From Hoylesella oralis ATCC 33269 (lineage in GTDB: Bacteria > Bacteroidota > Bacteroidia > Bacteroidales > Bacteroidaceae): a stretch of DNA of 64,000 bases. Position 1 is the stretch's first letter. The number at the start of each line of letters is the position of its first letter. The stretch spans positions 1,801,464 through 1,865,463 of the forward strand of contig NZ_GL833119.1 in NCBI RefSeq assembly GCF_000185145.2, written 5' to 3'. The notes below the pieces were generated by a model. It saw only the letters and a program-made list of their open reading frames with translations, had not been told where the DNA came from and ran no database searches. Both the position numbers and the translations under genes were made by a program. Shown in pieces: positions 51,782 through 60,212 of the stretch.

Positions 51782-51809
51782 CAAAGTTACGATTTTTTTT
51801 CTATATTTG
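51782..51809. promoter_or_regulatory. divergent, nearly overlapping promoters of gapA and mscL
   Basis: On the minus strand 51782-51789 reads TAACTTTG (gapA), and on the plus strand 51802-51809 reads TATATTTG (mscL). The two -7 elements are 12 bases apart, so each promoter's -33 region falls on the other's. The gapA leader would be about 135 bases and the mscL leader about 35. Confidence 0.55.
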
Positions 51810-51848
51810 CACAGTATTTCAGTTTAAATAATATAAAATATTTCTTTT

Positions 51849-52232
51849 ATGAATAAGTTTTTAAGTGAGTTTAAGGCGTTTGCCATGCGTGGCAATGTGA
51901 TTGATATGGCCGTAGGTGTAATCATCGGTGGTGCCTTTGGGAAAATCGTTTCGTCGCTTGTCGATGATGTATTGATGCCATTAATTGGTACAATTGTCGG
52001 TGGAATAGACTTTACATCGCTTGCCCTAACCATCGGAGAGGCTAAGATTACTTACGGAAATTTCCTTCAGAATATTCTCGATTTTATCATCGTAGCATTC
52101 TCTATATTCTTGTTTATTAAAGGTATCAGTTCACTATCGAAGAAGAAAGAGGAAGAGCCGGCTCCGGCACCGGAACCAAGCAACGAGGAAAAATTGCTTG
52201 CCGAAATCAGAGATTTGTTGAAGAACAAATAA
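51849..52232 (+). CDS. mscL: large-conductance mechanosensitive channel MscL
   Basis: MscL is an emergency valve in the inner membrane that opens on osmotic downshock. The 127-residue protein has the conserved N-terminal helix and first membrane segment '[20 protein letters not shown]', then '[20 protein letters not shown]', a periplasmic loop, and a second membrane segment '[19 protein letters not shown]'. A cytoplasmic Lys/Glu/Pro tail with '[12 protein letters not shown]' closes it. The length is standard. It diverges from gapA and is followed by a terminator. Confidence 0.96.
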   Translation: MNKFLSEFKAFAMRGNVIDMAVGVIIGGAFGKIVSSLVDDVLMPLIGTIVGGIDFTSLALTIGEAKITYGNFLQNILDFIIVAFSIFLFIKGISSLSKKKEEEPAPAPEPSNEEKLLAEIRDLLKNK

Positions 52233-52317
52233 CCGAATGTTATGGATGGCTACGGTTATTTGTTACTATGATTTAGGTATCTGGAAATTCGATATACGAT
52301 AAAAATACAGAGTGTGG

Positions 52318-52360
52318 AAAATCCTAATTGCCGGAATATGAATGGTAGTTAGGATTTTTT
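52318..52360 (+). terminator. terminator of mscL
   Basis: A 10-bp perfect stem (52318-52327 with 52349-52358), with extra internal pairing in the 21-base loop, ends in a T run. It also stands just beyond the 3' end of the convergent DUF1232 gene. Confidence 0.7.
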
Positions 52361-52380
52361 GGAGATAACTTTCGATGATG

Positions 52381-52788
52381 TCATACTGGCGTGTCTTCCG
52401 TGTTTTCTGTAAAAATATCGTCGGCCCGTCCGACTTCGTCTTCATCGAACCAAGTTTTAAGTTTGTTTTTAGCTTTATCTTTTACTTCTTCGGAAACTTC
52501 ATTCCACACTTTGTGCAGTACGAATATGAGTACAGTGAGATCATCTCCTAAGCCTGCTATCGGTATAGCGTCGGGTACAATGTCCAAAGGACTGATCAGA
52601 TATCCCAAAGCTCCTATGATTATTGCTTTATCTTTCATGGATATCTTGTCGCTTTCTAATATATAATAAAGTATAAGCGCGGCATAAACCAGTTTTACAC
52701 CGGCTCTTTTGGCAATCCTTGAAATCTTTTCGACAAATCCCGTTTGCGAGAACCTGTCTTTATATTGCATAAAATCAGGTAAGTTCAT
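52381..52788 (-). CDS. YkvA/DUF1232 family membrane-associated protein
   Basis: The 135-residue protein has a DUF1232 domain at about residues 55-92, with the signature 'ALGYLISPLDIVPDAIPIAG' and 'LGDDLTVLIFVLHKVW'. A hydrophobic helix 'VKLVYAALILYYILES' precedes it and an acidic C-terminal tail follows. The family function is unknown; membership is clear. The gene lies 21 bases after the 134-residue membrane-protein gene on the same strand, and both follow the YihY gene, so the three probably form one operon. Confidence 0.87.
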   Translation of the reverse strand: MNLPDFMQYKDRFSQTGFVEKISRIAKRAGVKLVYAALILYYILESDKISMKDKAIIIGALGYLISPLDIVPDAIPIAGLGDDLTVLIFVLHKVWNEVSEEVKDKAKNKLKTWFDEDEVGRADDIFTENTEDTPV

Positions 52789-52809
52789 ATTTTATAATAG
52801 CTTTTGTGG

Positions 52810-53214
52810 TTATCGGCGATAATTCAGTATGGCTTCGATATAGGCTTCTACGTTGTCATTATGTAGTTTCTTCAATTTGTATTTGATAAAAAGCTTCAAC
52901 AACACTTTATAAACTGCAAATAGCAGCAGACCTATTAGTACCGCAATGATAACAGACCATTCGCCCCAAGGAAGTTGCTTTTCGGAAAATACGGACATGA
53001 CAAGAACCGGTAACACAATAAGTATGCCGGCTATGGTATATTGTGTTCTTGAGCTGCCTGCCGAGTCGAGTATGGCCTGCTTGTCGAAGAGATAGTCTTT
53101 CAGCATAGTCTGCGTAATGTGGTATCGTTCCATTGCGGGGAAATCGGTATTGTCCTGATGTTGTTTGATTGTGTTTTCTACCAAGTGTTGATAATCATTC
53201 AATATCTCGCTCAT
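52810..53214 (-). CDS. two-helix membrane protein of unknown function
   Basis: The 134-residue protein has a soluble N-terminal part of about 55 residues and two membrane segments ('YTIAGILIVLPVLVMSVF' and 'WSVIIAVLIGLLLFAVYKVL' at about residues 59-107). A basic helical tail follows ('LKLFIKYKLKKLHNDNVEAY'). No family was recognised. It lies 56 bases downstream of the YihY-family gene and 21 bases upstream of the DUF1232 gene on the same strand, so an envelope role shared with them is plausible. Confidence 0.75.
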   Translation of the reverse strand: MSEILNDYQHLVENTIKQHQDNTDFPAMERYHITQTMLKDYLFDKQAILDSAGSSRTQYTIAGILIVLPVLVMSVFSEKQLPWGEWSVIIAVLIGLLLFAVYKVLLKLFIKYKLKKLHNDNVEAYIEAILNYRR

Positions 53215-53270
53215 GTCAACTATTTATTAAAACCGTTTGATAGAATAACGTAATATCGGCAAAATTATTG

Positions 53271-54596
53271 TTATAAATCTACGATAGCGATATTGCGCAT
53301 AGATGCAAGGTAGTTCTTACGGATGTTCAATACTTTTTGCCATGTTGTCTCGTTCTCGAACTTATTATGTAATTCCATTCGAAGGTTCCATACACCTTTC
53401 GATTCCAATCGGTCGATCATGCTACCCACTGTAATATTGATCAATGCTTCAGCCGGCTGATATACGGTATCATTGCTGCTGTCAAGTCCGGAATTGGCTA
53501 CTACTAAATTTACTTCAGACAATGTATAGAGAAGATCGTGGATAATATGAGTGGGAATACCCGTTTCGAGTTTCAATTCTACTGCTGTGTAAGGATGTTT
53601 CCCTTCTTTGAAACGCTTGCAAATACGACTAAGCAGCAACGCACTCAACAGTATTTTATAACGATGACTGATATCGCTGGTCTTTGCAAGAAATGAAAAT
53701 TCTTCAAGATTTTGGCTTGCATAGCTCATTTCCGCGCCGAACAGACAGATAGACCATGATATCTGTACCCATAACATAAAAAGCGGTAATGCTGCAAACG
53801 AACCGTATATGGCGTTGTAGCTCGATAGAAATATCTGAGAATGGATGTAAACATACTGTACCAGCTGCATTGCTACGCCGGAGATAATTCCGGGAATAAT
53901 TACGTACTTCAGCTTCACATGAGTATTCGGCATGAATAAATAAAGCGAAGTAAACACACACACTGTCAGCAGGTAAGGCATGATATTGATCCCGAAGCGC
54001 ACCACGGGACCGACGAGAAGTATGGAGTCTGTTTTTACAGCAACCATTGCCATGAACAAAGATATGCCCGAAGTAAGAACGATAAATACGGGTATCAAGA
54101 ACAACATAGCAAGATAATCTGTAATCGTGCGCATGATGCTCCGCTTCTTTTTCACCTGCCAAATATCGTTAAAAGTCTGCTCTATGTTACGTATAAGCAT
54201 TAAAACAGTCCAAAGCATGAATATCAAGCCAATTCCGAGTATAACTCCGCTCTTAGCGTGAACAAGATACGAGTTTACAAAACCGATAATAGCTTCGGCT
54301 GCTTGAGGTTGACTACTGAGCGCATCTCTAAACCACACTTCGATATGAGAGGAAAAGCCGAACCCCCGTGCGATGGCAAAAACAACGGCACATATCGGTA
54401 CAATAGCAAGTAGGGTGCTATAAGTGAGTGCCGAAGCCATATCCACAGTGCGCTTGGTCGTAAAAAATTGAATTGTTAGATATAGCCTCTTTATGACAGA
54501 ATACAGCAGTCTACGAAAGGGAGATAGATTTTCGGGCGAAGTCTTCCAGATGTCTATTGTAAGAAAGTCTATAAAATGTCGAAGTTTTCCGGGCAT
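53271..54596 (-). CDS. YihY/BrkB family inner-membrane protein
   Basis: The protein, 441 residues from the Met at 54596, has the YihY/virulence factor BrkB domain with about six membrane segments. 'ASALTYSTLLAIVPICAVVF' is the family's opening motif, followed by 'IFMLWTVLMLIRNIEQTFND' and 'YGSFAALPLFMLWVQISWSI'. The C-terminal third is soluble and resembles a winged-helix region ('YTAVELKLETGIPTHIIHDL'). It was once called RNase BN, which is wrong; the function is unknown. A start 12 codons upstream (54632) is possible, but the extra residues are atypical. RNase P RNA lies upstream on the same strand. Confidence 0.88.
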   Translation of the reverse strand: MPGKLRHFIDFLTIDIWKTSPENLSPFRRLLYSVIKRLYLTIQFFTTKRTVDMASALTYSTLLAIVPICAVVFAIARGFGFSSHIEVWFRDALSSQPQAAEAIIGFVNSYLVHAKSGVILGIGLIFMLWTVLMLIRNIEQTFNDIWQVKKKRSIMRTITDYLAMLFLIPVFIVLTSGISLFMAMVAVKTDSILLVGPVVRFGINIMPYLLTVCVFTSLYLFMPNTHVKLKYVIIPGIISGVAMQLVQYVYIHSQIFLSSYNAIYGSFAALPLFMLWVQISWSICLFGAEMSYASQNLEEFSFLAKTSDISHRYKILLSALLLSRICKRFKEGKHPYTAVELKLETGIPTHIIHDLLYTLSEVNLVVANSGLDSSNDTVYQPAEALINITVGSMIDRLESKGVWNLRMELHNKFENETTWQKVLNIRKNYLASMRNIAIVDL

Positions 54597-54667
54597 TGCA
54601 CAGATTTTTATAATGAAACATATTTTTGCCATATAGACTGCAGAAACTGCGTAGATATTTCAAGAAA

Positions 54668-55075
54668 AGAAACAGCGCTCCTATAAGCCGGGTTCTGTAT
54701 CTTTCCTCATATTGCTATAAAGAAAGAGCCTGCCATTTATCTACCCTGTAAGTCGCCCTACAGTTGAAGCATTCTACCCTCCGTCGTACTTGTGTTCGAA
54801 CGGGCTATTCTCAAACGACGGTTTACATGAACTTGCAGCCTCCAGCAGACACGGCACGGCGATCGCCCGTCGTCCGGTGGTCTCTTACACCACCTTCTCA
54901 CCCTTACCCAAGCCGCATAGCGACAAAATATCGTTAATATAGCCTTGGCGGTTATTTTCTTCTGTCTACACCTATTGTTGCCAATAGCTTCTATTTTCGG
55001 AAGTGGAGCGCCCTTTGCTGCCCGGACTTTCCTCTCGTTCCATCGGAACCAGCGGCAGAGCCAGAACACTGTTTC
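54668..55075 (-). ncRNA. rnpB: RNase P RNA (class A)
   Basis: RNase P RNA is the catalytic part of the ribozyme that matures tRNA 5' ends. Read on the minus strand, the 5' region contains the universal 'GAGGAAAGUCCGGGC' block (about 55036-55022) and the 3' region contains 'ACAGAACCCGGCUUAU' (54698-54683). The ends pair as helix P1: GAAACAGUG (55075-55067) with CGCUGUUUC (54676-54668), nine pairs including one wobble, which sets the boundaries. The central part with 'GGUGUAAGAGACCACCGG' is also typical. The canonical promoter at 55081-55111 puts the transcription start at about 55075. A 103-codon frame on this strand is a by-product. Confidence 0.96.
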
Positions 55076-55080
55076 GTTTG

Positions 55081-55111
55081 CAAAGATACGTTTATTTATG
55101 AAAAATGCAAA
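55081..55111 (-). promoter_or_regulatory. promoter of rnpB
   Basis: On the minus strand TTTG (55108-55111) and TATCTTTG (55081-55088) are 19 bases apart, and the predicted start coincides with the 5' strand of helix P1. Confidence 0.85.
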
Positions 55112-55293
55112 GCAAATGCAGCTTTATTTCAGAATAGAGAGAGTGTTTATCGGCGCTATATGTATGGTTTAAGCGTGATAGATGTACAACTTTGTATCAT
55201 ATTAAATGAATGTAAAATTCGAATAAATTCCGCTTAACAGCCGTTAATGTGTTAAATCGAATTGTTAAATTGGAATAAAGGACAGCGACAATT

Positions 55294-55325
55294 TGACAGT
55301 TTGTCACTTTTTGCGTCTATATTTG
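55294..55325 (+). promoter_or_regulatory. htrA promoter with inverted repeat at the -33 region
   Basis: TATATTTG at 55318-55325 is the -7 element. The -33 region holds TGACA-gtt-TGTCA (55294-55306), an inverted repeat beginning within TTTGACA. It could be bound by a stress regulator or an alternative sigma factor. Transcription near 55331 gives a leader of about 77 bases. Confidence 0.55.
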
Positions 55326-55407
55326 CAAACGTATTTCAAACGGTCTATCAAAATCGTTGCTTCAAATTATATAAAATTAAGAACAGAAACATATAAAGAA
55401 TAAAGAC

Positions 55408-56874
55408 ATGAAAAAGTTTTCTAAATTTTTGCTTCCGTCGCTGTGTGTGGTGGCGATAGCATTCTCAACAGGTGCTTTTATCAAAGTAAACGCTGCAGAT
55501 GCACCGGTTGCAGCAGCCGGTCAGCCGGTCGACCTTACCTATGCTGCGGAGAAGTCTCTGCCCGCTGTTGTACATATTAAATATGTGCAGAACTCTAAAG
55601 TGCAGACTGTAGATGTGCAAAGAAGTGATCCTTTCAGTGATTTCTTCTCCGATCCATTCGGCTTTTTCGGTAATCCCGGACAAGGAGAATCGCAAAAGAG
55701 ACAGTACAAGACTCCTAAACGCGAAGCTACCGGATCGGGTGTAATTATTTCGCCAGACGGCTATATCGTAACCAATAACCACGTTGTGGAGGGAGCCGAT
55801 GAGCTTACAGTTACATTGAACGACAACCGTGAGTTTTCTGCACGTATTATCGGCACAGATAAAACAACCGATCTTGCGTTGATAAAGGTCGATGCAAAAG
55901 GGCTGCCGACGTTGCCTATCGGCGATTCTGATAAGTTGAAAGTGGGCGAGTGGGTAATCGCAGTGGGTAATCCGTTCAATCTGAATTCAACGGTTACCGC
56001 AGGTATCATCAGTGCCAAGGCGCGTTCGCTCTATGCTAACGATATTGAATCGTTCATACAGACCGATGCGGCTATTAATGCGGGCAACTCTGGCGGTGCT
56101 CTTGTCAATGTTCAAGGCGAACTCGTGGGTATTAATGCCATGCTATATTCGCAAACCGGCTCTTATTCGGGATATGGTTTCGCTATTCCGACATCTATTA
56201 TGAATAAAGTAGTTGCCGATCTTAAGCAATACGGAACTGTGCAACGTGCACTTCTCGGTATCGAGGGAGGCGATGTACACAACTATATAGACGCGCAGAA
56301 AGAAGAGGGCAAGGAGGTTGACTTCGGCACGAATGACGGTATTTATGTAAATAAAGTTGTAGAAGACGGTGCAGCAGAAGCTGCCGGATTGAAGAAAGGC
56401 GATGTTATTGTGGCTGTTGATGGAAAGAATATAAGTAAAATGGCCGAAATGCAAGAGATTATAACAAAGAAACGCCCGGGGGATAAGATCACTATTACTT
56501 ATTTACGTAATAAGGAGAAGATAACCAAAACGGTGACGTTGAAAAATGCTCAGGGCAATACAAAGGTTGTAAAGAAGGTAGAAGACCTTGATGTGCTGGG
56601 AGCAAGTTTCCGCCCTGTAACGGCAAAACAAAAAGAAGCATTTGATATCAAATACGGATTGGAAGTAACTAATGTAGGCAAAGGTGCCATTAAGAATGCC
56701 GGAATAAATAAAGGATTTATCATGATTTCTGCAAACGACGCGCCTTTAAAGAGTATCGGCGATTTGCAGGAAGTGGTAAGACAAGCCTCTACAAGCAAAG
56801 ATCCCATATTTGTTGTGAAGGGTATTTGGCCTACAGGCAAACGAGATTATGTTGTAATTAAATTGTCAGAGTAA
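55408..56874 (+). CDS. HtrA/Deg-type periplasmic serine protease (Do family)
   Basis: The protease/chaperone degrades or refolds damaged envelope proteins. The 488-residue protein has a signal peptide ('LCVVAIAFSTGAFIKVNAAD'). Its trypsin-like domain carries the triad His125 ('YIVTNNHVVEGADE'), Asp155 ('TDKTTDLALIKV') and Ser228 ('INAGNSGGALVNVQGEL'). Two PDZ domains follow (about 290-380, 'AAEAAGLKKGDVIVAVDGKN', and about 400-485). A Gly/Pro/Gln-rich flexible loop at about residues 70-100 matches the LA loop region. The length is usual. It is monocistronic with a terminator. Confidence 0.96.
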   Translation: MKKFSKFLLPSLCVVAIAFSTGAFIKVNAADAPVAAAGQPVDLTYAAEKSLPAVVHIKYVQNSKVQTVDVQRSDPFSDFFSDPFGFFGNPGQGESQKRQYKTPKREATGSGVIISPDGYIVTNNHVVEGADELTVTLNDNREFSARIIGTDKTTDLALIKVDAKGLPTLPIGDSDKLKVGEWVIAVGNPFNLNSTVTAGIISAKARSLYANDIESFIQTDAAINAGNSGGALVNVQGELVGINAMLYSQTGSYSGYGFAIPTSIMNKVVADLKQYGTVQRALLGIEGGDVHNYIDAQKEEGKEVDFGTNDGIYVNKVVEDGAAEAAGLKKGDVIVAVDGKNISKMAEMQEIITKKRPGDKITITYLRNKEKITKTVTLKNAQGNTKVVKKVEDLDVLGASFRPVTAKQKEAFDIKYGLEVTNVGKGAIKNAGINKGFIMISANDAPLKSIGDLQEVVRQASTSKDPIFVVKGIWPTGKRDYVVIKLSE

Positions 56875-56894
56875 AGTTTATTTACAGGATAAAG

Positions 56895-56937
56895 CTAAGG
56901 GGAACGCATGGAAAAGTGCGTTTCCCTTAATTTTTTA
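56895..56937 (+). terminator. terminator of the htrA-type gene
   Basis: A 12-bp stem with one G-T pair (56897-56908 with 56917-56928) is followed by AATTTTTT. Confidence 0.8.
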
Positions 56938-56969
56938 AGATGTCCTGCAAATAGAAAAGTGGTAAAATA

Positions 56970-57001
56970 TTTGCACAATCCGTTCAAAACGTTTAAATTT
57001 G
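56970..57001 (+). promoter_or_regulatory. promoter of rpoD, deciding its start codon
   Basis: TTTG at 56970-56973 and TAAATTTG at 56994-57001 are 20 bases apart. Transcription would begin near 57007, so the upstream in-frame ATG at 57003 cannot be used and the ATG at 57030 is the start. Confidence 0.75.
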
Positions 57002-57029
57002 CATGCATGCATTAAAAAGAAACCGGCTA

Positions 57030-57890
57030 ATGAGACAACTGAAAATCACAAAATCTATTACCAATCGAGAAAGTGCATCGCTCGATAAATACTTGCAAGA
57101 GATAGGGCACGAAGAACTTATATCTGTTGAAGAAGAGGTGGAGTTGGCGCAACGGATAAGGAAAGGAGACAGGAAAGCCCTTGAAAAACTTACTAAAGCT
57201 AACCTAAGATTTGTGGTTTCAGTAGCCAAGCAATATCAAAATCAGGGACTGAGTTTACCTGATCTTATTAATGAAGGAAATGTCGGTTTGATAAAAGCTG
57301 CAGAGAAATTCGATGAGACAAGAGGATTTAAGTTTATTTCTTATGCCGTATGGTGGATCAGGCAAAGTATTTTGCAGGCTATCGCCGAACAAAGCAGAAT
57401 AGTGAGATTGCCATTAAACCAAGTAGGTTCTGTGAATAAAATCAATAGAGCCCTCAATAAATTCGAGCAGGAAAATGAGCGTCATCCGAGCATTGAAGAA
57501 ATTGCAGATCGTATCGATCTTCCTGAAGAAAAGATCATCGATGCAATGAAAATCAATGGTAAACATATTTCGGTAGATGCACCTTTTGCAGAAGGAGAGG
57601 ACAATAGTCTGTTGGATATCATGCCTAATACGGAAAGTCCTACGGCAGACGAAAGACTTGTGTCGGAGTCTCTTCGTGATGAGATATCAAGAGTACTTTT
57701 GCTTCTTAATGAGAGAGAACGCATGATTATAGAAGCTTTCTTTGGCATAAATCAGCAAGATATGACGCTTGAAGAGATCGGAGATAAATTCGGTTTGACA
57801 CGTGAACGGGTAAGACAAATTAAAGAAAAAGCAATAAGACGCCTCCGAAATAATACGAAGAGTAGCTTGCTCAAATCGTTTTTAGGATGA
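57030..57890 (+). CDS. rpoD: primary RNA polymerase sigma factor, RpoD/SigA type
   Basis: This 286-residue protein is the Bacteroidetes housekeeping sigma factor, shorter than the E. coli sigma-70 because it lacks most of region 1.1 and the non-conserved insert. Region 1.2 is at the N-terminus ('[20 protein letters not shown]'). Region 2 has '[20 protein letters not shown]' and '[20 protein letters not shown]', region 3 has '[20 protein letters not shown]', and region 4 has '[20 protein letters not shown]'. It recognises the TTTG/TAnnTTTG promoters found throughout this window. A small secreted-protein gene follows 21 bases downstream. Confidence 0.97.
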   Translation: MRQLKITKSITNRESASLDKYLQEIGHEELISVEEEVELAQRIRKGDRKALEKLTKANLRFVVSVAKQYQNQGLSLPDLINEGNVGLIKAAEKFDETRGFKFISYAVWWIRQSILQAIAEQSRIVRLPLNQVGSVNKINRALNKFEQENERHPSIEEIADRIDLPEEKIIDAMKINGKHISVDAPFAEGEDNSLLDIMPNTESPTADERLVSESLRDEISRVLLLLNERERMIIEAFFGINQQDMTLEEIGDKFGLTRERVRQIKEKAIRRLRNNTKSSLLKSFLG

Positions 57891-57911
57891 TTGAATTAGT
57901 AATTTAAAGGT

Positions 57912-58388
57912 ATGAGATTGAAAAAAATATTATTGATAGTATTCGCGTTGGTTGCGATAACTTCAACTGTTCAGGCAAAAAACCGTAATAAGCAGGTGTA
58001 TGTATATGGTTTTGCTGCTTCGTTTAATGATTCTACAGTATATTTTACCGACATTCAGTTGTTGGATTCGGCCTATATTTCCAGAAATGGATTTTTGTAT
58101 GGTAGGGATAGTTATTCTTATCAGTTGAAGCAATATATGGAGTCGAAAGGTGTTTTTCAGCCCACTTGTGTTACCTTTTTTGCAACGTCTCGTAAAATGA
58201 TAGAAAAGAAATTCGTGTCGTTGAAGAAAAGATATGTCAAAGGCAGAAATTATAATATCAAGTATATCACAACTGCAGATTTCTCATATACTCCCGTTGT
58301 ACCGGACCCATCCGAATTGAATAAGATTTCAGCAAAGAAAGAAAAGAAGGAAAAAACAAAGACTGCAATATCCACTTCTAAAAACTAA
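57912..58388 (+). CDS. small secreted protein downstream of rpoD
   Basis: The 158-residue protein has a signal peptide ('ILLIVFALVAITSTVQAKN') and a mature domain of about 110 residues ('VYVYGFAASFNDSTVYFTDI', 'FFATSRKMIEKKFVSLKKRY'), ending in a Lys-rich tail ('AKKEKKEKTKTAISTSKN'). No named domain was recognised. From memory, similar proteins are found after rpoD in other Bacteroidales. It is probably on the rpoD transcript (21-base gap), and the kinase-like gene begins 65 bases after it. The basic tail could bind DNA, RNA or anionic surface polymers. Confidence 0.78.
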   Translation: MRLKKILLIVFALVAITSTVQAKNRNKQVYVYGFAASFNDSTVYFTDIQLLDSAYISRNGFLYGRDSYSYQLKQYMESKGVFQPTCVTFFATSRKMIEKKFVSLKKRYVKGRNYNIKYITTADFSYTPVVPDPSELNKISAKKEKKEKTKTAISTSKN

Positions 58389-58453
58389 AGGAAAAGTGAA
58401 AGTCTTTTTTATAAAGTATTTTTCAATCTTTTCTTAAATCCCGATTGTCGATA

Positions 58454-59350
58454 ATGGAGAATGTCAGTATAAACGACTTTATCGTTGCAGAACATCATAT
58501 AAGAATTAATTTTAAAGGGCAGCAACCGAACGATATGCGTTTGCTACCATCTTTCGAACCCTTTAAAACAGAAAATAAATCGGAAGAGATATTTTTTGAA
58601 TTGACAGTCGATGATAATTTGAAAGTTATTCCCAAAGAACATCGAGAAAGAATAAGAACGTTTGATACAGGGAATGGGGACATCATTGTGGATTTATTGG
58701 ATAATAGAGGATACCAATACATTATAAAAGACATCGACGGGACTGGGTGTTGTCTGTTGCAGACAAATAAGAATTTCTCTAAATGTGTCTGTGCGCTCAA
58801 TGGAAATTACAATATGAGATGCTTCGGACTGAATAATGCACTTATGCTGATTTTTGCATTTGCCGGAAGTCTTCATGATACGCTCCTCATCCATGCTTCG
58901 CTTGTAAGGAATAATGGGTATGGATATGCATTCATTGCAAAGAGTGGTACGGGGAAAAGTACGCAGGTAAGTATGTGGCTGAGATATATAAAAGGGTGCG
59001 ATCTTATGAATGATGATAATCCGATTATTCGTATGATAAATGGAATATCTTATATTTACGGGAGTCCATGGAGTGGCAAAACGCCTTGTTATCGTAATGT
59101 GAAGGCTCGCCTTGGAGCTATAACACGTATAGACAGGGCTACGGAAAACAGTATAGATAAGTTATCTCCAACGGAATCATTCGCATCAATTCTTCCCTCA
59201 TGCTCTTCGATGATGTGGGATGAAGATATCTATAGTCGTATCTGTGATACCATCACAAAGATTATCGAGACCACGGATATCTATACATTGCATTGTCTTC
59301 CCAATGAGGATGCGGCTGTATTATGTCATAAAACCATAGCAAAAGCATAA
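58454..59350 (+). CDS. HPr kinase/phosphorylase-like P-loop protein of a PqqD cluster
   Basis: The 298-residue protein has a nucleotide-binding P-loop 'AKSGTGKSTQVSMWLRY' from residue 162 ('IHASLVRNNGYGYAFIAKSG' just before it), then 'CDLMNDDNPIIRMINGISYI' and 'YGSPWSGKTPCYRNVKARLG'. That is the HprK-like fold found in 'HprK-related kinase' genes that accompany PqqD proteins in peptide-modification and lasso-type clusters. No PTS HPr protein is encoded nearby, so true HPr phosphorylation is unlikely. Its substrate may be a peptide or a small molecule. A TTG-started frame begins three codons upstream; the ATG at 58454 is preferred. The S26-like peptidase gene follows 16 bases later. Confidence 0.82.
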   Translation: MENVSINDFIVAEHHIRINFKGQQPNDMRLLPSFEPFKTENKSEEIFFELTVDDNLKVIPKEHRERIRTFDTGNGDIIVDLLDNRGYQYIIKDIDGTGCCLLQTNKNFSKCVCALNGNYNMRCFGLNNALMLIFAFAGSLHDTLLIHASLVRNNGYGYAFIAKSGTGKSTQVSMWLRYIKGCDLMNDDNPIIRMINGISYIYGSPWSGKTPCYRNVKARLGAITRIDRATENSIDKLSPTESFASILPSCSSMMWDEDIYSRICDTITKIIETTDIYTLHCLPNEDAAVLCHKTIAKA

Positions 59351-59366
59351 TCGATAGTTTTATTTC

Positions 59367-59867
59367 ATGAAAGAGCATACATCACCACAGACAGAGTTGG
59401 GAGTAAAGGAAATACAGTTCGCAAATGCAGAGTTTTTACCGGAAATAGTAAGGTTTTTGGAAGAAGGGCATACTGTTACGTTACGCCTTCGAGGATTTTC
59501 TATGCGACCTTTTTTAGAAGATAACCGCGATAAAGCATTGATAACTAAAGTGCAAGACATTCATATCGGAGATGCGGTTTTGGCAGAAATTGCTCCGAAA
59601 CATTTTGTTTTGCATCGTATTATAGCTTTCGATGGTGACAATATCGTATTAAGGGGGGACGGTAATCTATCTGAAGAGTATTGTAAAAGAGTAGATGTAA
59701 AAGGCTCTGTTGTCGGATTTTATCGTAAAGGACGAATACGGTTAGACCGCACGGATGGGAGGAAATGGATGTTATATTCTGTAATTTGGATGAAACTATA
59801 TCCCATACGTCGCTACCTTTTAGCCGCTTATCGTAGAATTTGGCTCAAATTATTTAAACCCATTTAA
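59367..59867 (+). CDS. S24/S26-family signal-peptidase-like protein
   Basis: The 166-residue protein contains the serine motif 'LRGFSMRPFLEDNRDKALI' (Ser45) and 'HFVLHRIIAFDGDNIVLRGD' (His83). The Ser/His arrangement resembles SipW/archaeal-type signal peptidases, which use a Ser-His pair rather than the Ser-Lys dyad of LepB. The C-terminal half is basic and partly hydrophobic ('WMLYSVIWMKLYPIRRYLLA'), suggesting membrane association. In this position, between an HprK-like kinase and a PqqD protein, such peptidases are proposed to trim a precursor peptide or its leader. It starts 16 bases after the kinase gene and ends 14 bases before the pqqD-like gene. Confidence 0.85.
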   Translation: MKEHTSPQTELGVKEIQFANAEFLPEIVRFLEEGHTVTLRLRGFSMRPFLEDNRDKALITKVQDIHIGDAVLAEIAPKHFVLHRIIAFDGDNIVLRGDGNLSEEYCKRVDVKGSVVGFYRKGRIRLDRTDGRKWMLYSVIWMKLYPIRRYLLAAYRRIWLKLFKPI

Positions 59868-59881
59868 AGTAAAGATTAGAG

Positions 59882-60151
59882 ATGAAAACGAAAAAAGGAT
59901 TTAATCTTCGTACGGTATGCGGAGAACATATTATTGTAGCAGAAGGAAAGGAAAACATAGATTTCAGCAATATTATTAGCATGAATGAAAGTTCTGCATA
60001 CCTTTGGAAAAATATTCATGATAAAGAATTTACGGTAGAAGACCTTGCAAACCTACTCATACGAGAATATGACGTAGAGAAAGAGACCGCGCTGAATGAT
60101 GCACGCACTCTTTCTCAACAATGGGCTGTTGCTGGTATTATAACTGAATAG
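59882..60151 (+). CDS. PqqD family peptide-binding protein
   Basis: PqqD-type domains (the RiPP recognition element) bind leader peptides and present them to modifying enzymes. The 89-residue protein has the usual winged-helix arrangement: 'NLRTVCGEHIIVAEGKENID', then 'IISMNESSAYLWKNIHDKEF' and 'TVEDLANLLIREYDVEKETA', with 'ISMNESSAYLW' being the family hallmark. It is the last gene of the kinase-like/S26/PqqD set. No radical SAM enzyme, precursor peptide or transporter is present in the 4 kb around it. No terminator was seen between it and the convergent NfnAB-type gene. Confidence 0.88.
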   Translation: MKTKKGFNLRTVCGEHIIVAEGKENIDFSNIISMNESSAYLWKNIHDKEFTVEDLANLLIREYDVEKETALNDARTLSQQWAVAGIITE

Positions 60152-60212
60152 TGGCTTCTTAGTAGAAGCGTTCCTTTCCCGTTTAGACGTTTAGAGAAAT
60201 AAACATTTCTTG

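Noticed and set aside
54758..55069. 103-codon minus-strand protein
   Set aside because: It lies entirely within RNase P RNA.
58454..59350. True HPr kinase/phosphorylase of catabolite repression
   Set aside because: The P-loop and fold fit, but no HPr gene is near and the partners are PqqD and an S26 peptidase, which points to the HprK-related subgroup.
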